Below, one piece after another: positions 49,448 through 57,486 of a stretch of 64,000 bases of DNA. The notes below the pieces were generated by a model. That model did not search any database, was not told the DNA's origin, and saw only the letters and a program-made list of their open reading frames with translations. This DNA is from Micromonospora purpureochromogenes. Lineage in GTDB: Bacteria > Actinomycetota > Actinomycetes > Mycobacteriales > Micromonosporaceae. A program made the position numbers and the translations under genes. The stretch is from NCBI RefSeq assembly GCF_900091515.1, contig NZ_LT607410.1, positions 3,038,001-3,102,000 of the forward strand, read 5' to 3'. Every line of letters starts with the position of its first letter. Position 1 is the stretch's first letter.

Positions 49448-50082
49448 CCGCGCCGGCCGTGGACGGCTTCGCCGCCGCCCTGCGCGACCGGGGCGGGGAT
49501 GCGCACTGGCTGGTGCCCGCCGACGGGCTGCGCCGCCGGCTGCCGGTGGACCGGTGGCACCGCCCGGCCGACCCGGCGGACACGGCGGTGCTCGCCCGCT
49601 GCGCCGGTCCCACGCTGGACCTGGGCTGCGGACCGGGCCGGGTGACCCTGGCCCTGACCCGGTCCGGGCTGACCACCGTCGGCGTGGACGTGTCGGCCCG
49701 GGCGGTGGCGCTGACCCGGGCCCGGGGTGCGGTGGCCGTGCAGGCCGATCTGTTCGGCCCGCTGCCGGCGGAGGGACGCTGGGCGCACGCGGTGCTGCTG
49801 GACGGGAACATCGGCATCGGCGGCGACCCGGCGGCGCTGCTGCGCCGGTGCCGGGCGCTGCTGCGGCCGGGCGGCACGGTGCTGGTGGAGCTGGAGCCGC
49901 CGGGGTCCGGCGCCTGGCAGGGGCAGGTCCACGTGCTGACCGGCCGGCGCCGGGGGCCGAGCTTCCGCTGGGCCTGGCTGGACACCGCCGCGGTGGCGGG
50001 CCCGGCGGCGGCGGCCGGGCTGGCGGTCGGCGAGGTGTTCCGGGCCGGCCGCCGCTGGTTCGCCGAGCTGACCCGCCCCTGA
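49444..50082 (+). CDS. Class I SAM-dependent methyltransferase
   Basis: A 212-residue protein. PTLDLGCGPGRVTLAL is SAM motif I, VGVDVSARAVALTRA the following acidic strand, AVLLDGNIGIGGDPAALLRRC motif IV region and LLRPGGTVLVELEP motif V. A substrate-capping C-terminal segment ends in GRRWFAELTRP. The GTG at 49444 overlaps the preceding stop by four bases. It is third in the GT2-DUF2064-methyltransferase operon, so methylation of a sugar or glycolipid is a reasonable guess. Confidence 0.85.
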   Translation: MTAPAVDGFAAALRDRGGDAHWLVPADGLRRRLPVDRWHRPADPADTAVLARCAGPTLDLGCGPGRVTLALTRSGLTTVGVDVSARAVALTRARGAVAVQADLFGPLPAEGRWAHAVLLDGNIGIGGDPAALLRRCRALLRPGGTVLVELEPPGSGAWQGQVHVLTGRRRGPSFRWAWLDTAAVAGPAAAAGLAVGEVFRAGRRWFAELTRP

Positions 50083-50100
50083 CCGCCCGGCCGCGCCGGA

Positions 50101-50229
50101 ACGCCCGCGACCTGGGTCGGCCGCCGGTGCGGCCACTGGCCGCCGTGCGCAACGCCCGTGACCGGGGTCGGCCACCGGTGCGGCCACTGGCCGCCGTGCC
50201 GACGCCCGCAACCGGGGTCGGCCACCGCC
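50101..50229. repeat. Tandem 50/51-base repeat, about 2.5 copies
   Basis: Units start at 50101, 50152 and 50202 (ACGCCCGYRACCNGGGTCGG), each with an internal GGCCACTGGCC near-palindrome; the third is partial. It fills the convergent gap between the methyltransferase and histidine kinase genes. Confidence 0.7.
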
Positions 50230-50297
50230 CAGCCGGCCGCGACCCGCGTCGCCGGTCCGGGCGGGTGGGCGTGCTGACCGTCTGCCGGGACGGGCGG

Positions 50298-51326
50298 TCA
50301 GCCGTCGGCCAGCGGCAGCCGGACGACGAACCGGCACCCGCCGGCGACGTTGCGCACGTCGACCCGGCCGCCGTGCGCCTCGACCAGCCCGCGCACGATC
50401 GCCAGGCCCAGCCCGCCGGAGCCCTCGGTGCCGCCGTTGCCCGGCCGGGGCGTGCGGGCCCGCTCGCCCCGGAAGGCCACGTCGAAGAGCCGGGGCAGGT
50501 CGTCCTCGGGGATGCCGCCGCAGGTGTCCGCCACGGCGAGCCAGGCGGCGTCGCCGTCGCGGCCCGCGTCCACCCGGACGGTGCCGTCGTCCGGGGTGTA
50601 GCGCACCGCGTTGAGCAGCAGGTTCCCCACCACCCGGGCCAGTTCCGGCTCGCTGGCGGTCACCGTCGGCCAGCCCGACTCGGCGGCGACCAGCCGGATC
50701 CGGCGGGCTGCGGCCAGCGGCGCGGTGCCGGCCAGGGCGTCGGAGACCAGGTCACCCAGCGGCACGGCGGACAGCGACAGCCGCAACGCCCCGGCGTTGA
50801 TCCGGGACAGTTCGAACAGGTCGTCGACGAGGCGGGTCATCCGGTCGGTCTCGACCCGGATCCGCCGGTGGTACTCGTGCACGGTCGCCGGGTCGGCGAC
50901 CACCCCGTCCTCCAGCGCCTCGGCCATAGCGCGCAGCCCGGCCAGCGGCGTGCGCAGGTCGTGCGACACCCAGGCGACCAGGTCGCGGCGGCCCTTCTCG
51001 ATCCGCCGCTCCCGCTCCCGCGCCTGGTCCGCCCAGACCGCCGCCGCGGCGAGCCGCCGGCCGAAGAGCCAGCCGACGGCGAGGCTGACCACCGCCGCGG
51101 CGGAGACGGTGATCAGCACGACCTCCAGGTCGTGCGGGGAGAGGAACATCGCCTCGGCGATCACCGCGACGCCGGCCGCCACCGCGCTCACCGTCATCGC
51201 CAGCAGGACGGCGATGTGCACCGTGATCGACCGGCCGCGCAGCAGCCGCAGCGCCCCCGCGCCGAGCAGCCCGACGCAGCAGGCCGCGGCGAGTGCCGCC
51301 CCGAAGATCAGCGCCAGGTCAGCCAT
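50298..51326 (-). CDS. Sensor histidine kinase
   Basis: A 342-residue kinase. Four N-terminal hydrophobic segments (residues ~5-26, 35-58, 66-88) form a membrane sensor region with almost no extracellular domain, suggesting sensing within the membrane. VAWVSHDLRTPLAGLRAM holds the phosphorylated His122, LLLNAVRYTP the N box, VADTCGGIPEDDLPRLFDVAFRG the G1/F boxes and GSGGLGLAIVRGLVEAHGG the G2 box. Its start overlaps the response-regulator stop by eight bases. Ligand unknown. Confidence 0.9.
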   Translation of the reverse strand: MADLALIFGAALAAACCVGLLGAGALRLLRGRSITVHIAVLLAMTVSAVAAGVAVIAEAMFLSPHDLEVVLITVSAAAVVSLAVGWLFGRRLAAAAVWADQARERERRIEKGRRDLVAWVSHDLRTPLAGLRAMAEALEDGVVADPATVHEYHRRIRVETDRMTRLVDDLFELSRINAGALRLSLSAVPLGDLVSDALAGTAPLAAARRIRLVAAESGWPTVTASEPELARVVGNLLLNAVRYTPDDGTVRVDAGRDGDAAWLAVADTCGGIPEDDLPRLFDVAFRGERARTPRPGNGGTEGSGGLGLAIVRGLVEAHGGRVDVRNVAGGCRFVVRLPLADG

Positions 51327-52014
51327 CGACCGGCTCGTACCGGTAGCCGACGCCCCACACCGTGACGATCCGGCGCGGGTCGGCCGGGTCGGCCTCGATC
51401 TTCTCCCGCAGCCGCCGCACGTGGACGGTGACGGTGGACTGGTCGCCGAAGCTCCAGCCCCAGACCCGCTCGAGCAGCTCGGCCCGGCGGAACGCCCGTG
51501 CCGGGTGCCGCATCAGGTGGGCCAGCAGGTCGAACTCGCGCAGCGTGAGGGCCAGTTCCCGACCGTGCAGCCGGGCCACCCGGGGGCCGGTCTCGACGGT
51601 GAGGCCGCCGTCGGTGAGCACCTCCGCTACCGCGCCGGCCGGCTCGCCGCCGGCCCGGCGCAGCACCGACCGCACCCGCAGCACCAGCTCGCGGGGGGAG
51701 AAGGGCTTGCTCAGGTAGTCGTCCGCGCCCAGTTGCAGGCCGAGGATCCGGTCGGCCTCGTCGCCGCGCGCGGTCAACATCACGATGGGTACGCCGTCCG
51801 GCCGCTCGCGCAGCCGCCGGCAGACCTCCAGCCCGTCGACCCCGGGCAGCATCACGTCGAGCACCACCAGCTGCGGCGGCGCCGCGGCGACGGCGGCCAG
51901 CGCGGCGGCGCCGTCCCCGACGTGGTCCACCTGGTAGCCGGCGTGTTCCAGGTAGCGGCAGACCACGTCGCTGACCGTCCGGTCGTCGTCGACGACCAGC
52001 ACCCGTTGCGGCAC
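51319..52014 (-). CDS. OmpR-family response regulator
   Basis: A 231-residue regulator. The receiver domain has D10/D11, the phospho-accepting Asp53 (VVLDVMLPGVDGLEV), Thr81 and Lys103 (LSKPF). The C-terminal winged helix ends with RRAELLERVWGW and VTVHVRRLREKIE, and GVGYRYEP. The GTG at 52014 follows GGGGGAGGT. TTACGG at 52092-52097 with TTGCGA 11 bases before lies upstream, the same box type found at 45041-45070 and 48014-48048. It is therefore the best candidate regulator of the glycan/redox locus and of itself. Confidence 0.9.
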   Translation of the reverse strand: MPQRVLVVDDDRTVSDVVCRYLEHAGYQVDHVGDGAAALAAVAAAPPQLVVLDVMLPGVDGLEVCRRLRERPDGVPIVMLTARGDEADRILGLQLGADDYLSKPFSPRELVLRVRSVLRRAGGEPAGAVAEVLTDGGLTVETGPRVARLHGRELALTLREFDLLAHLMRHPARAFRRAELLERVWGWSFGDQSTVTVHVRRLREKIEADPADPRRIVTVWGVGYRYEPVDG

Positions 52015-52080
52015 GGCGTACCTCCCCCTCGTGCCGGTCAGCGTAGCCGTGGGCCGGGCCGGTGCCGGGGCGCGGAAACC

Positions 52081-52097
52081 TTGCGATGTCCTTACGG
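52081..52097. promoter_or_regulatory. TTACGG box upstream of the response-regulator gene
   Basis: TTACGG at 52092-52097 with a degenerate partner TTGCGA 11 bases earlier. A -10-like TACGCT for the regulator gene lies at 52045-52040 on the minus strand, placing the box near -60. Confidence 0.45.
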
Positions 52098-52119
52098 ACG
52101 ATCCGGGCCGGCGGCGGGG

Positions 52120-52692
52120 TCAGCCGGCGCGGGTGTCCGTCCGGGTGGCGCGGTCGGCCATGGCGTCGACGAGATCCGCCCGGGCCCGCGCCACCCGCGA
52201 CCGGATGGTGCCGACGGGACAGTCGCAGACCTGCGCCGCCTCGGCGTACGAGAGCCCGAGGAGCTGGGTGGCGACGAAGGCCTCGCGCCGCTCGGCGGGC
52301 AGTTGCCGCAGCAGGGCGTCCAGCACCACGACGTTCTCGAACCGGCCCGCCGACGGCGGGTCGTACCCGTCGATGGTGGTGGCCGGCGGGCGGGCGCGCC
52401 GGGACCCGAGGTGGTCGGCGGCGACCCGCCGGGCGATGCCGAACAGCCAGGTCCGCGCCGAGGACCGGGCGGCGAACCGGGGCAGCGCGCGCATCGCCCG
52501 CAGGTACGTCTCCTGCACCAGGTCGTCGGTCTCCGCGTCGGCCAGCAGGTGGTGCAGGAACCGCCAGGTCGGGCCCTGGGTGGCCCGGACGAACGCGGCC
52601 AGCGCCAGCGGGTCGCCCCGCCCGGCGGCCAGCGCCCACGCGGTCACCTGCTCGTCGCCCTCGTCCACCACAGCCGCTCCCTCGTCCACCAC
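52120..52692 (-). CDS. ECF-type RNA polymerase sigma factor
   Basis: A 190-residue sigma factor. Region 2 contains FLHHLLADAETDDLVQETYLRAMRALPRF, including the conserved D-D-L-V-Q-E-T-Y/F core-binding motif, followed by WLFGIARRVAADHL. Region 4 is LPAERREAFVATQLLGLSYAEAAQVCDCPVGTIRSRVARAR. The GTG at 52692 has AGGAGG seven bases upstream; a second GTG follows immediately. No anti-sigma gene is adjacent, which is unusual. A 19-base inverted repeat overlaps the region of its ribosome site. Confidence 0.88.
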   Translation of the reverse strand: MVDEGAAVVDEGDEQVTAWALAAGRGDPLALAAFVRATQGPTWRFLHHLLADAETDDLVQETYLRAMRALPRFAARSSARTWLFGIARRVAADHLGSRRARPPATTIDGYDPPSAGRFENVVVLDALLRQLPAERREAFVATQLLGLSYAEAAQVCDCPVGTIRSRVARARADLVDAMADRATRTDTRAG

Positions 52693-52702
52693 GCCCCACC
52701 TC

Positions 52703-52721
52703 CTACGACGAATCGTAGTAG
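52703..52721. promoter_or_regulatory. Inverted repeat at the ECF sigma-factor 5' end
   Basis: A 19-base inverted repeat, CTACGACGAATCGTAGTAG, has nine-base arms that match in eight of nine positions around a central A. It abuts the ribosome site of the sigma gene. It resembles TACTAC-type BlaI/MecI operators, but no such regulator is in the window. Confidence 0.5.
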
Positions 52722-52777
52722 GCCGGTTCTCCGTGTCGGCCGGTGGTACGGACGAACGGGCCCGCCGGTTCACCGGG

Positions 52778-53485
52778 TCAGGCGTCCGGGCAGCGTTCCG
52801 ACAGGGCGTACCGGACCAGCACCACGTCACCGATCTGGCGGGCCTCGACCACCCGGGCCCGCCGGCCGGGGTGCCACGGGAACGGGCCGTCGCGGACGAA
52901 GCGGGGCGCCCGGGGGTCGCCGACGAAGAACGGGGCGACCACCAGGTGCAGCTCGTCGGCGAGCCCGGCGGTGAGGAACTGGGCGTGCACCGACCCGCCG
53001 CCCTCCACCATCAGCCGGTCCACCCCGCGCCCGGCCAGGTCGGCCAGCGCCCGGGCCGGGTCCAGCGGGTCGCCGGCGTCCACCACGGTGGCCAGCCCGG
53101 CCAGCACCTCGCTGGTCTTCGCCACCGCCGGCGAGGCGCAGTACACGATCCGGTCCGCGTCGCCGACGGTGAAGAACCGGGCGCTCGGGTCGAGGTCGCC
53201 CCGCCCGGTCAGCGTCACCTTCACCGGCGACGGCGGCAGCCCGCGGTCCACCCGCGCCCGGCGCAGCCGCTCCGAGCGGATCACCAGCCGCGGGTCGTCG
53301 CGGCGGACGGTGCCGGCGCCGACCAGGATCGCGTCGCAGCCGGCCCGGACGGCGTCGACCCGGGCCAGGTCGTCGGCGTTGGACAGCAGCAGCCGCTGCC
53401 CGGTGGCGTCGTCGATGTACCCGTCGATCGACGTGGCGCAGCTCAGCAGCACGTACGGCCGCCGGTCCGCCGGCACGGCGCCCAT
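52778..53485 (-). CDS. RibD C-terminal/dihydrofolate-reductase-fold reductase
   Basis: A 235-residue protein of the RibD-type pyrimidine reductase family. RPYVLLSCATSIDGYID opens the fold, DAILVGAGTVRRDDPRL is the NADPH-binding core and LMVEGGGSVHAQFL the family's GGG motif. Its ATG follows the GTP-cyclohydrolase-II stop by one base, so the two are co-translated. In riboflavin synthesis such a reductase acts after GTP cyclohydrolase II and a deaminase; the deaminase domain is missing. It probably reduces a ribosylaminopyrimidine or similar compound made in this locus. It is the last gene of the seven-gene operon. Confidence 0.88.
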   Translation of the reverse strand: MGAVPADRRPYVLLSCATSIDGYIDDATGQRLLLSNADDLARVDAVRAGCDAILVGAGTVRRDDPRLVIRSERLRRARVDRGLPPSPVKVTLTGRGDLDPSARFFTVGDADRIVYCASPAVAKTSEVLAGLATVVDAGDPLDPARALADLAGRGVDRLMVEGGGSVHAQFLTAGLADELHLVVAPFFVGDPRAPRFVRDGPFPWHPGRRARVVEARQIGDVVLVRYALSERCPDA

Positions 53486-53486
53486 C

Positions 53487-54140
53487 TCAGGTCAGCGACG
53501 GCGAGTCGGCGGTGCGGGTGGCCGCCCGGCTCGCCTTCGCCGCCAGGTAGTCGGCGTTGGCGGGGGAGAGGTAGACCCCGGTGGGGACCACCTCCGTCAC
53601 CGCCACGCCGAGCCCGTCGAGCTGCTCGGCCTTCTCCGGGTTGTTGCTCAGCAGCGCCAGCCGCCGCACCCCCAGCACCGCCAGCATCTGCGCGGCCGCC
53701 CGGTAGTCGCGTTCGTCCTCGCCGTGCCCGAGCGCCACGTTCGCCTCGTAGGTGTCCAGGCCGGCGTCCTGCAACGCGTAGGCGTCCAGCTTCGGGTAGA
53801 GGCCGATGCCGCGCCCCTCCTGCCGCAGGTAGAGCAGGAACCCGCCGGCGTCGGCGATGCGCTCCACCGCCTCGCGCAGCTGCGGACCGCAGTCGCAGCG
53901 CCGGCTGCCGAAGACGTCCCCGGTCAGGCACTCGCTGTGCGGGCGGACCAGCGGCGCCGGCCCGGCCGGCTGCCGCCGCAGCGCCCCCGCCCAGTCGCCC
54001 AGCCCGAACGCCAGGTGCTCCCGCCCGTCCACCAGCCCGTCGAAGGTGAAGACCCGGGCCGTGGTGGCGTACCCGTCGGGCAGGCGGAGGGGGACCGTGA
54101 CCTGCGTGCGGACCGTGGCGACCGGAAGTGCTCCGTACAT
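53487..54140 (-). CDS. ribA: GTP cyclohydrolase II
   Basis: A 217-residue stand-alone RibA-type enzyme. HSECLTGDVFGSRRCDCGPQL carries the three zinc cysteines (Cys71, Cys82, Cys84), LLYLRQEGRGIGLYPK the catalytic Arg110 with the preceding Tyr104 of canonical enzymes, and DTYEANVALGHGEDERDY and LLSNNPEKAEQL the GTP-contact loops. It should open the imidazole ring of GTP. DTYEAN differs from the usual DTVEAN. As it is unlinked to other riboflavin genes but joined to a PTPS-like gene, a role in a specialised pathway is more likely than vitamin B2 supply. The ATG at 54140 has GGAGGAG upstream. Confidence 0.9.
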   Translation of the reverse strand: MYGALPVATVRTQVTVPLRLPDGYATTARVFTFDGLVDGREHLAFGLGDWAGALRRQPAGPAPLVRPHSECLTGDVFGSRRCDCGPQLREAVERIADAGGFLLYLRQEGRGIGLYPKLDAYALQDAGLDTYEANVALGHGEDERDYRAAAQMLAVLGVRRLALLSNNPEKAEQLDGLGVAVTEVVPTGVYLSPANADYLAAKASRAATRTADSPSLT

Positions 54141-54152
54141 GTATCTCCTCCG

Positions 54153-55170
54153 TCAGGCGCTGCCGGCCAACCCGGCAGCGGGTACCGCGGCAGAACCGCA
54201 CCGTACGAGGCGTGGACCGGTACGGGAACCGGGCCGGAGGCCGGCCCAGCAGCAGCACGGCGGCGCCGGGCAGGGCGGCGACGACCACCAGCGCCCCGTA
54301 CACCAGCGCGGTGGACACCCCCTGGGCGGCGCCCAGGCCGGCGGCCCCGAACGCCCAGGCGGCCACCCCCTCGCGCGGGCCGAACCCGGCCACGTTCGTC
54401 GGCAGCCCCATCGCCAGCAGCGCCAGCAGGGTCAGCGGCAGCAGCTGCGCCAGCGGCGCGGTGGCCCCGGCGACCCGCGCCGCCACCAGGAAGGTGCCCA
54501 GGTGGCCGAGGACCGCGACCGCCGAGGCGAGCAGCACCCCCGGCCCGGTCCGGCGGGTCAGCAGGCCGGCGCGGACGTCGGCGGCGGCGGCGCGCAGCGC
54601 GCGGGCTCGTCGGGACGGGCCGGAGCGGGGCAGCGCCCGGGCCAGCAGCACCACGCCGAGGGCCACCGCCAGGGTCAGCGCGGTGGCCGCCGGCAGCCAG
54701 GGCCGCACCGGTGACGGCAGCGCCAGCAGCAGCGCCGCGGCGAGCGTGACCTGGACGACCTGACCGGCGCTGCGTTCCCAGACCACGGCCCGTACGGCCC
54801 GGCCCAGGTCGCCGGCCTGCCGGCCGTGGCGGACCGCCCGGTGCACGTCGCCGAGCACCCCGCCGGGCAGGGTGGCGTTGAGGAAGACCGCCCGGTAGCA
54901 GTCCGCCACGGCGGTGCCCAGCGGGAGCCGGACGCCGAGCCCCCCGGCGACCAGCCGCCACCGCCAGGCGCAGCAGACGGTGCTGAGCGCGCCGAGCAGC
55001 AGCGCCGCGACCACCGCCGGAGTGTCGATGCGGCGCAGCGCGGCCAGCGCCGGGCCGGTGCCCAGCCACCACAGCAGCGCCGCCACCAGCGCGACGCCGC
55101 CGAGGTTGCTCATCCAGGCCCACGTCGGACGGACCGGGGTGCCGGGGGTGTCGTGGGCAGCCTGTGGCAC
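54153..55170 (-). CDS. YbhN/UPF0104-type flippase-like membrane protein, 3' end uncertain
   Basis: A membrane protein of about 330 residues with eight spans, of the lysylphosphatidylglycerol-synthase transmembrane (UPF0104) family. CCAWRWRLVAGGLGVRLPLGTAVADCYRAVFLNATLPGG and GDVHRAVRHGRQ are family landmarks and GLPTNVAGFGPREGVAAWAFGAAGLG the conserved late loop. The GTG at 55170 has AGGAGG. Its frame has no stop until 53443, running through ribA. In the next frame a TGA at 54155-54153 sits just before the ribA ribosome site, so a one-base frameshift near the 3' end is likely and that stop is used here as the end. It may flip or export a lipid-linked product. Confidence 0.65.
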
Positions 55171-55227
55171 GCGGGGGCCTCCTGTCGAAGATCTCTCCCT
55201 GATCCACGTACCGGTCGGCCGTCGGGT

Positions 55228-56049
55228 TCATTCCACCCCGGCGAGCAGGTCGTCGTGGCCCACCGTGACGGTAAGCCGGCCCGCCGCCGCCTCGGCCAGC
55301 CGGCGGCGCGCGTACCCGCTGATCCGGGCGGCCAGCTCCGGGCGCTGCTCGACGGCGGCGTCGCACCAGCCGGTGAACCACTCGGCGATCAGCGCGCCCT
55401 GCCCGGCGCCCAGCCGCCACGGGCTGGACCGGACGGTCACGGGAACCCCGTGCCGCCGGAACGCGGCGACGGTGGCCGCGGCGGCGTCCGGCCCGAGCAG
55501 CCGCCGGCCGTCGACGGTCCGGCGCTGGTGCGCGTCGAACGCGGCGGCGACCTGCGCGTCCAGCTCGTCCGGCGGGTCGAACCGCACCCGGCCGACGACG
55601 GAGAGCGTGAACAGGATCGGGCGGCCCGCCCCGACGCAGGCCGTCACGATCGCCTCGATCTCCTCGGCGGTCAGCATGTCCAGCAGCGCCGAGGCGGTGA
55701 CCAGGTCGGCGCCGGCCAGGTCGGCGGCGGTCAGCCGGGTGATGTCGGTGCGCCGCGTCTCGACGCGCACCGGGCTGCCGTCGGCGGCGCGCGGTGGGGC
55801 GGCGAGGGCCCGGTCGAGCAGCCCCGGGTCCCGGTCGTAGAGAACCCAGTGCTGCGGGCCGGGCAGCCGGGGGGCCAGCCAGCGCGCCATGGAGCCGGTG
55901 CCACTGCCCAGGTCGTGCACCACCAGGGGCCGACCGGCGGCCAGCCGGGCGCGGACCCGGTCCACCAGCTCGTCGGCGCGGGCGGCGGCGTCGGCGGGCT
56001 CGCGCAGCGCGAGCCAGTCGGCGAAGGGGTCGGTGACGTGCGTGGTCAA
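55228..56049 (-). CDS. Class I SAM-dependent methyltransferase
   Basis: A 273-residue protein. LVVHDLGSGTGSMARWL is SAM motif I, WVLYDRDPGLLDRAL the second strand with the acidic ribose contact, DLVTASALLDML the post-motif region and AIVTACVGAGRPILFTLSVVG the following strand. The TTG at 56049 is taken as start because it overlaps the previous stop as TTGA with GGAG upstream; a longer frame would overlap the glycosyltransferase. The catalytic part is normal in length. In this operon it may methylate a sugar, lipid or pterin-like moiety. Confidence 0.8.
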   Translation of the reverse strand: MTTHVTDPFADWLALREPADAAARADELVDRVRARLAAGRPLVVHDLGSGTGSMARWLAPRLPGPQHWVLYDRDPGLLDRALAAPPRAADGSPVRVETRRTDITRLTAADLAGADLVTASALLDMLTAEEIEAIVTACVGAGRPILFTLSVVGRVRFDPPDELDAQVAAAFDAHQRRTVDGRRLLGPDAAAATVAAFRRHGVPVTVRSSPWRLGAGQGALIAEWFTGWCDAAVEQRPELAARISGYARRRLAEAAAGRLTVTVGHDDLLAGVE

Positions 56050-57080
56050 TTCCTTACTCCGTTCAGGACGTGGGCGATCGCCGCGGCGGTGTCCGGCCAG
56101 CCGGTGAGCCCTGCGCGGCGGGCCAGGGCCGCCCGCCGCAGCCGGTGCCGCAGCGGCGCCCCGGTGAGCCAGCGCCGCAGCGCGCCGGCGAGCGCGGCGG
56201 GGTCGTCGGCGGGCACCAGCAGGCCGGGTGGTTCGCCGTCCGGGGCCACACCCAGCGCCTCGGGCACCCCGCCCACCTCGGTCGCGAGCACCGGCAGGCC
56301 GCGGGCCAGGGCCTCGGTGACCACCATCCCGTACGTCTCGGCGTGCGAGGCGAGCACCAGCAGGTCGGCGGCGGCGTACGCGGCGTCGAGGTCGGCTCCG
56401 GTGCGCGGGCCGGCCAGCCGCACCCGCCCGGCCAGCCCCCGCTCGGCCACCAGCCGGCCCAGCCCGGCGACGAAGCCGGGATCGCGGGTGAGCGCGCCCA
56501 CGCAGTCCAGCGTCCAGGGCAGGTCGGCGACCTCGGCCAGGGCACGGACCAGCACGTCGTGTCCCTTGTGCGCGGTGACCGCCGCGACGCAGAGCAGCGC
56601 CGTGCCGGCACCCGTGCCGGTCGCCGGTGGTGCCGGGTCCACCCCGGGGGTGGCCACATGCACCCGGTCGGCGGGCAGCGGGTACCGGTCGAGCAGGCGG
56701 CGGCGGGTCCATTCGCTGGTGGTGACCACCGCGGCGGCGCAGGCCAGCGCGGCGGCCTCGGTCTGGTCCGCCAGCGGCATGTGCACCAGCACCACCAGCC
56801 GCAGCCGCCGGGCGTGCGGGGCCAGCACCTCCGGCACGGCCGAGGCGACCAGCCCGTCCAGCAGCACCACCGTGCCGTCGGGCAGCGTCGCGAGCACCCC
56901 GGCCAGGCGGGTCCGCGCCGGCGGGTCGGGACGCGGCCACCGCCCGGGTACGCCGTGCTCGCGCACCGCCCACCCCCGCTCGGCGAGGCCCCGGCAGACC
57001 CGGCGGTCGTACGTGTTGCCGCCGCTCGGGGTGGCCGGGTCGTCGATGTCGCCGGGGAGGACGACGTGCACCACGGGCAC
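56046..57080 (-). CDS. Family 4 glycosyltransferase
   Basis: A 344-residue GT-B enzyme. VHVVLPGDIDDPATPSGGNTYDRRVCRGLAERG is the acceptor-domain start; the donor half contains LLCVAAVTAHKGHDVLVRAL and the E-x7-E-like element SHAETYGMVVTEALARGLPVLATEVGGVPEAL, which binds the nucleotide sugar. It has no membrane segment. The GTG at 57080 follows the PTPS-like gene by three bases. It probably adds one sugar to a lipid or small-molecule acceptor produced in the locus. Confidence 0.88.
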   Translation of the reverse strand: MPVVHVVLPGDIDDPATPSGGNTYDRRVCRGLAERGWAVREHGVPGRWPRPDPPARTRLAGVLATLPDGTVVLLDGLVASAVPEVLAPHARRLRLVVLVHMPLADQTEAAALACAAAVVTTSEWTRRRLLDRYPLPADRVHVATPGVDPAPPATGTGAGTALLCVAAVTAHKGHDVLVRALAEVADLPWTLDCVGALTRDPGFVAGLGRLVAERGLAGRVRLAGPRTGADLDAAYAAADLLVLASHAETYGMVVTEALARGLPVLATEVGGVPEALGVAPDGEPPGLLVPADDPAALAGALRRWLTGAPLRHRLRRAALARRAGLTGWPDTAAAIAHVLNGVRN

Positions 57081-57083
57081 CGG

Positions 57084-57482
57084 CTACAGCGACCGCTCGT
57101 AGCTGGCCCAGGCGATGTGCGACTCGTGCAGCGTCACCGTGATCCCGGCCAGCTCGCGGGCCCCCGGGCCGAGCCCACCGGCGTGCGCCCGCTCGGCCAG
57201 CCGGTCCGCCACCGTGCGGCACAGCACCTCGGTGGTGGTGTTCACCCCGGCGAAGGCCGGCTCGTCGTCGAGGTTGCGGTAGGTCAGCTCAGCCAGGACG
57301 GCCCGCAGCTCCTCGGTGGCCCGGCCGATGTCCACCACGATGCCGTCCGCGTCCAGCTCGGCGCGGCGGAAGGTCGCGTCCACCACGAACGTCGCCCCGT
57401 GCAGCCGCTGCGCCGGCCCGAAGACCTCGCCCCGGAAGCTGTGGGCGACCATCATGTGGTCCCGTACGGTCACGCTGAACAC
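57084..57482 (-). CDS. Divergent 6-pyruvoyltetrahydropterin-synthase / QueD-like protein
   Basis: A 132-residue member of the tunnelling-fold PTPS/QueD family, shown by [57 protein letters not shown] and [15 protein letters not shown] in the family order. The active site is altered: zinc ligand His14 and His28 are present, but the second His of the usual HGH is Ala30, no Cys precedes it, and the D-H of the DH..LN motif is Tyr-Arg (TYRNLD). Glu120 is kept. It may bind a pterin or related compound without normal synthase chemistry. The GTG at 57482 lies four bases after the dehydrogenase stop. Confidence 0.82.
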   Translation of the reverse strand: MFSVTVRDHMMVAHSFRGEVFGPAQRLHGATFVVDATFRRAELDADGIVVDIGRATEELRAVLAELTYRNLDDEPAFAGVNTTTEVLCRTVADRLAERAHAGGLGPGARELAGITVTLHESHIAWASYERSL

Positions 57483-57486
57483 GGCG

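Noticed and set aside
50101..50229. CRISPR-like array
   Set aside because: Units are contiguous with no spacers and there is no cas gene; it is a tandem repeat.
53443..54152. Extension of the flippase-like frame through ribA to 53443
   Set aside because: The translated extension has no membrane or domain character, and ribA is clearly real in another frame; a frameshift near 54155 explains it better.
55228..57222. A 664-codon minus-strand frame joining the methyltransferase to the glycosyltransferase region
   Set aside because: The N-terminal two thirds are noise in the wrong frame of the GT4 gene; only the part after the TTG at 56049 is a methyltransferase.
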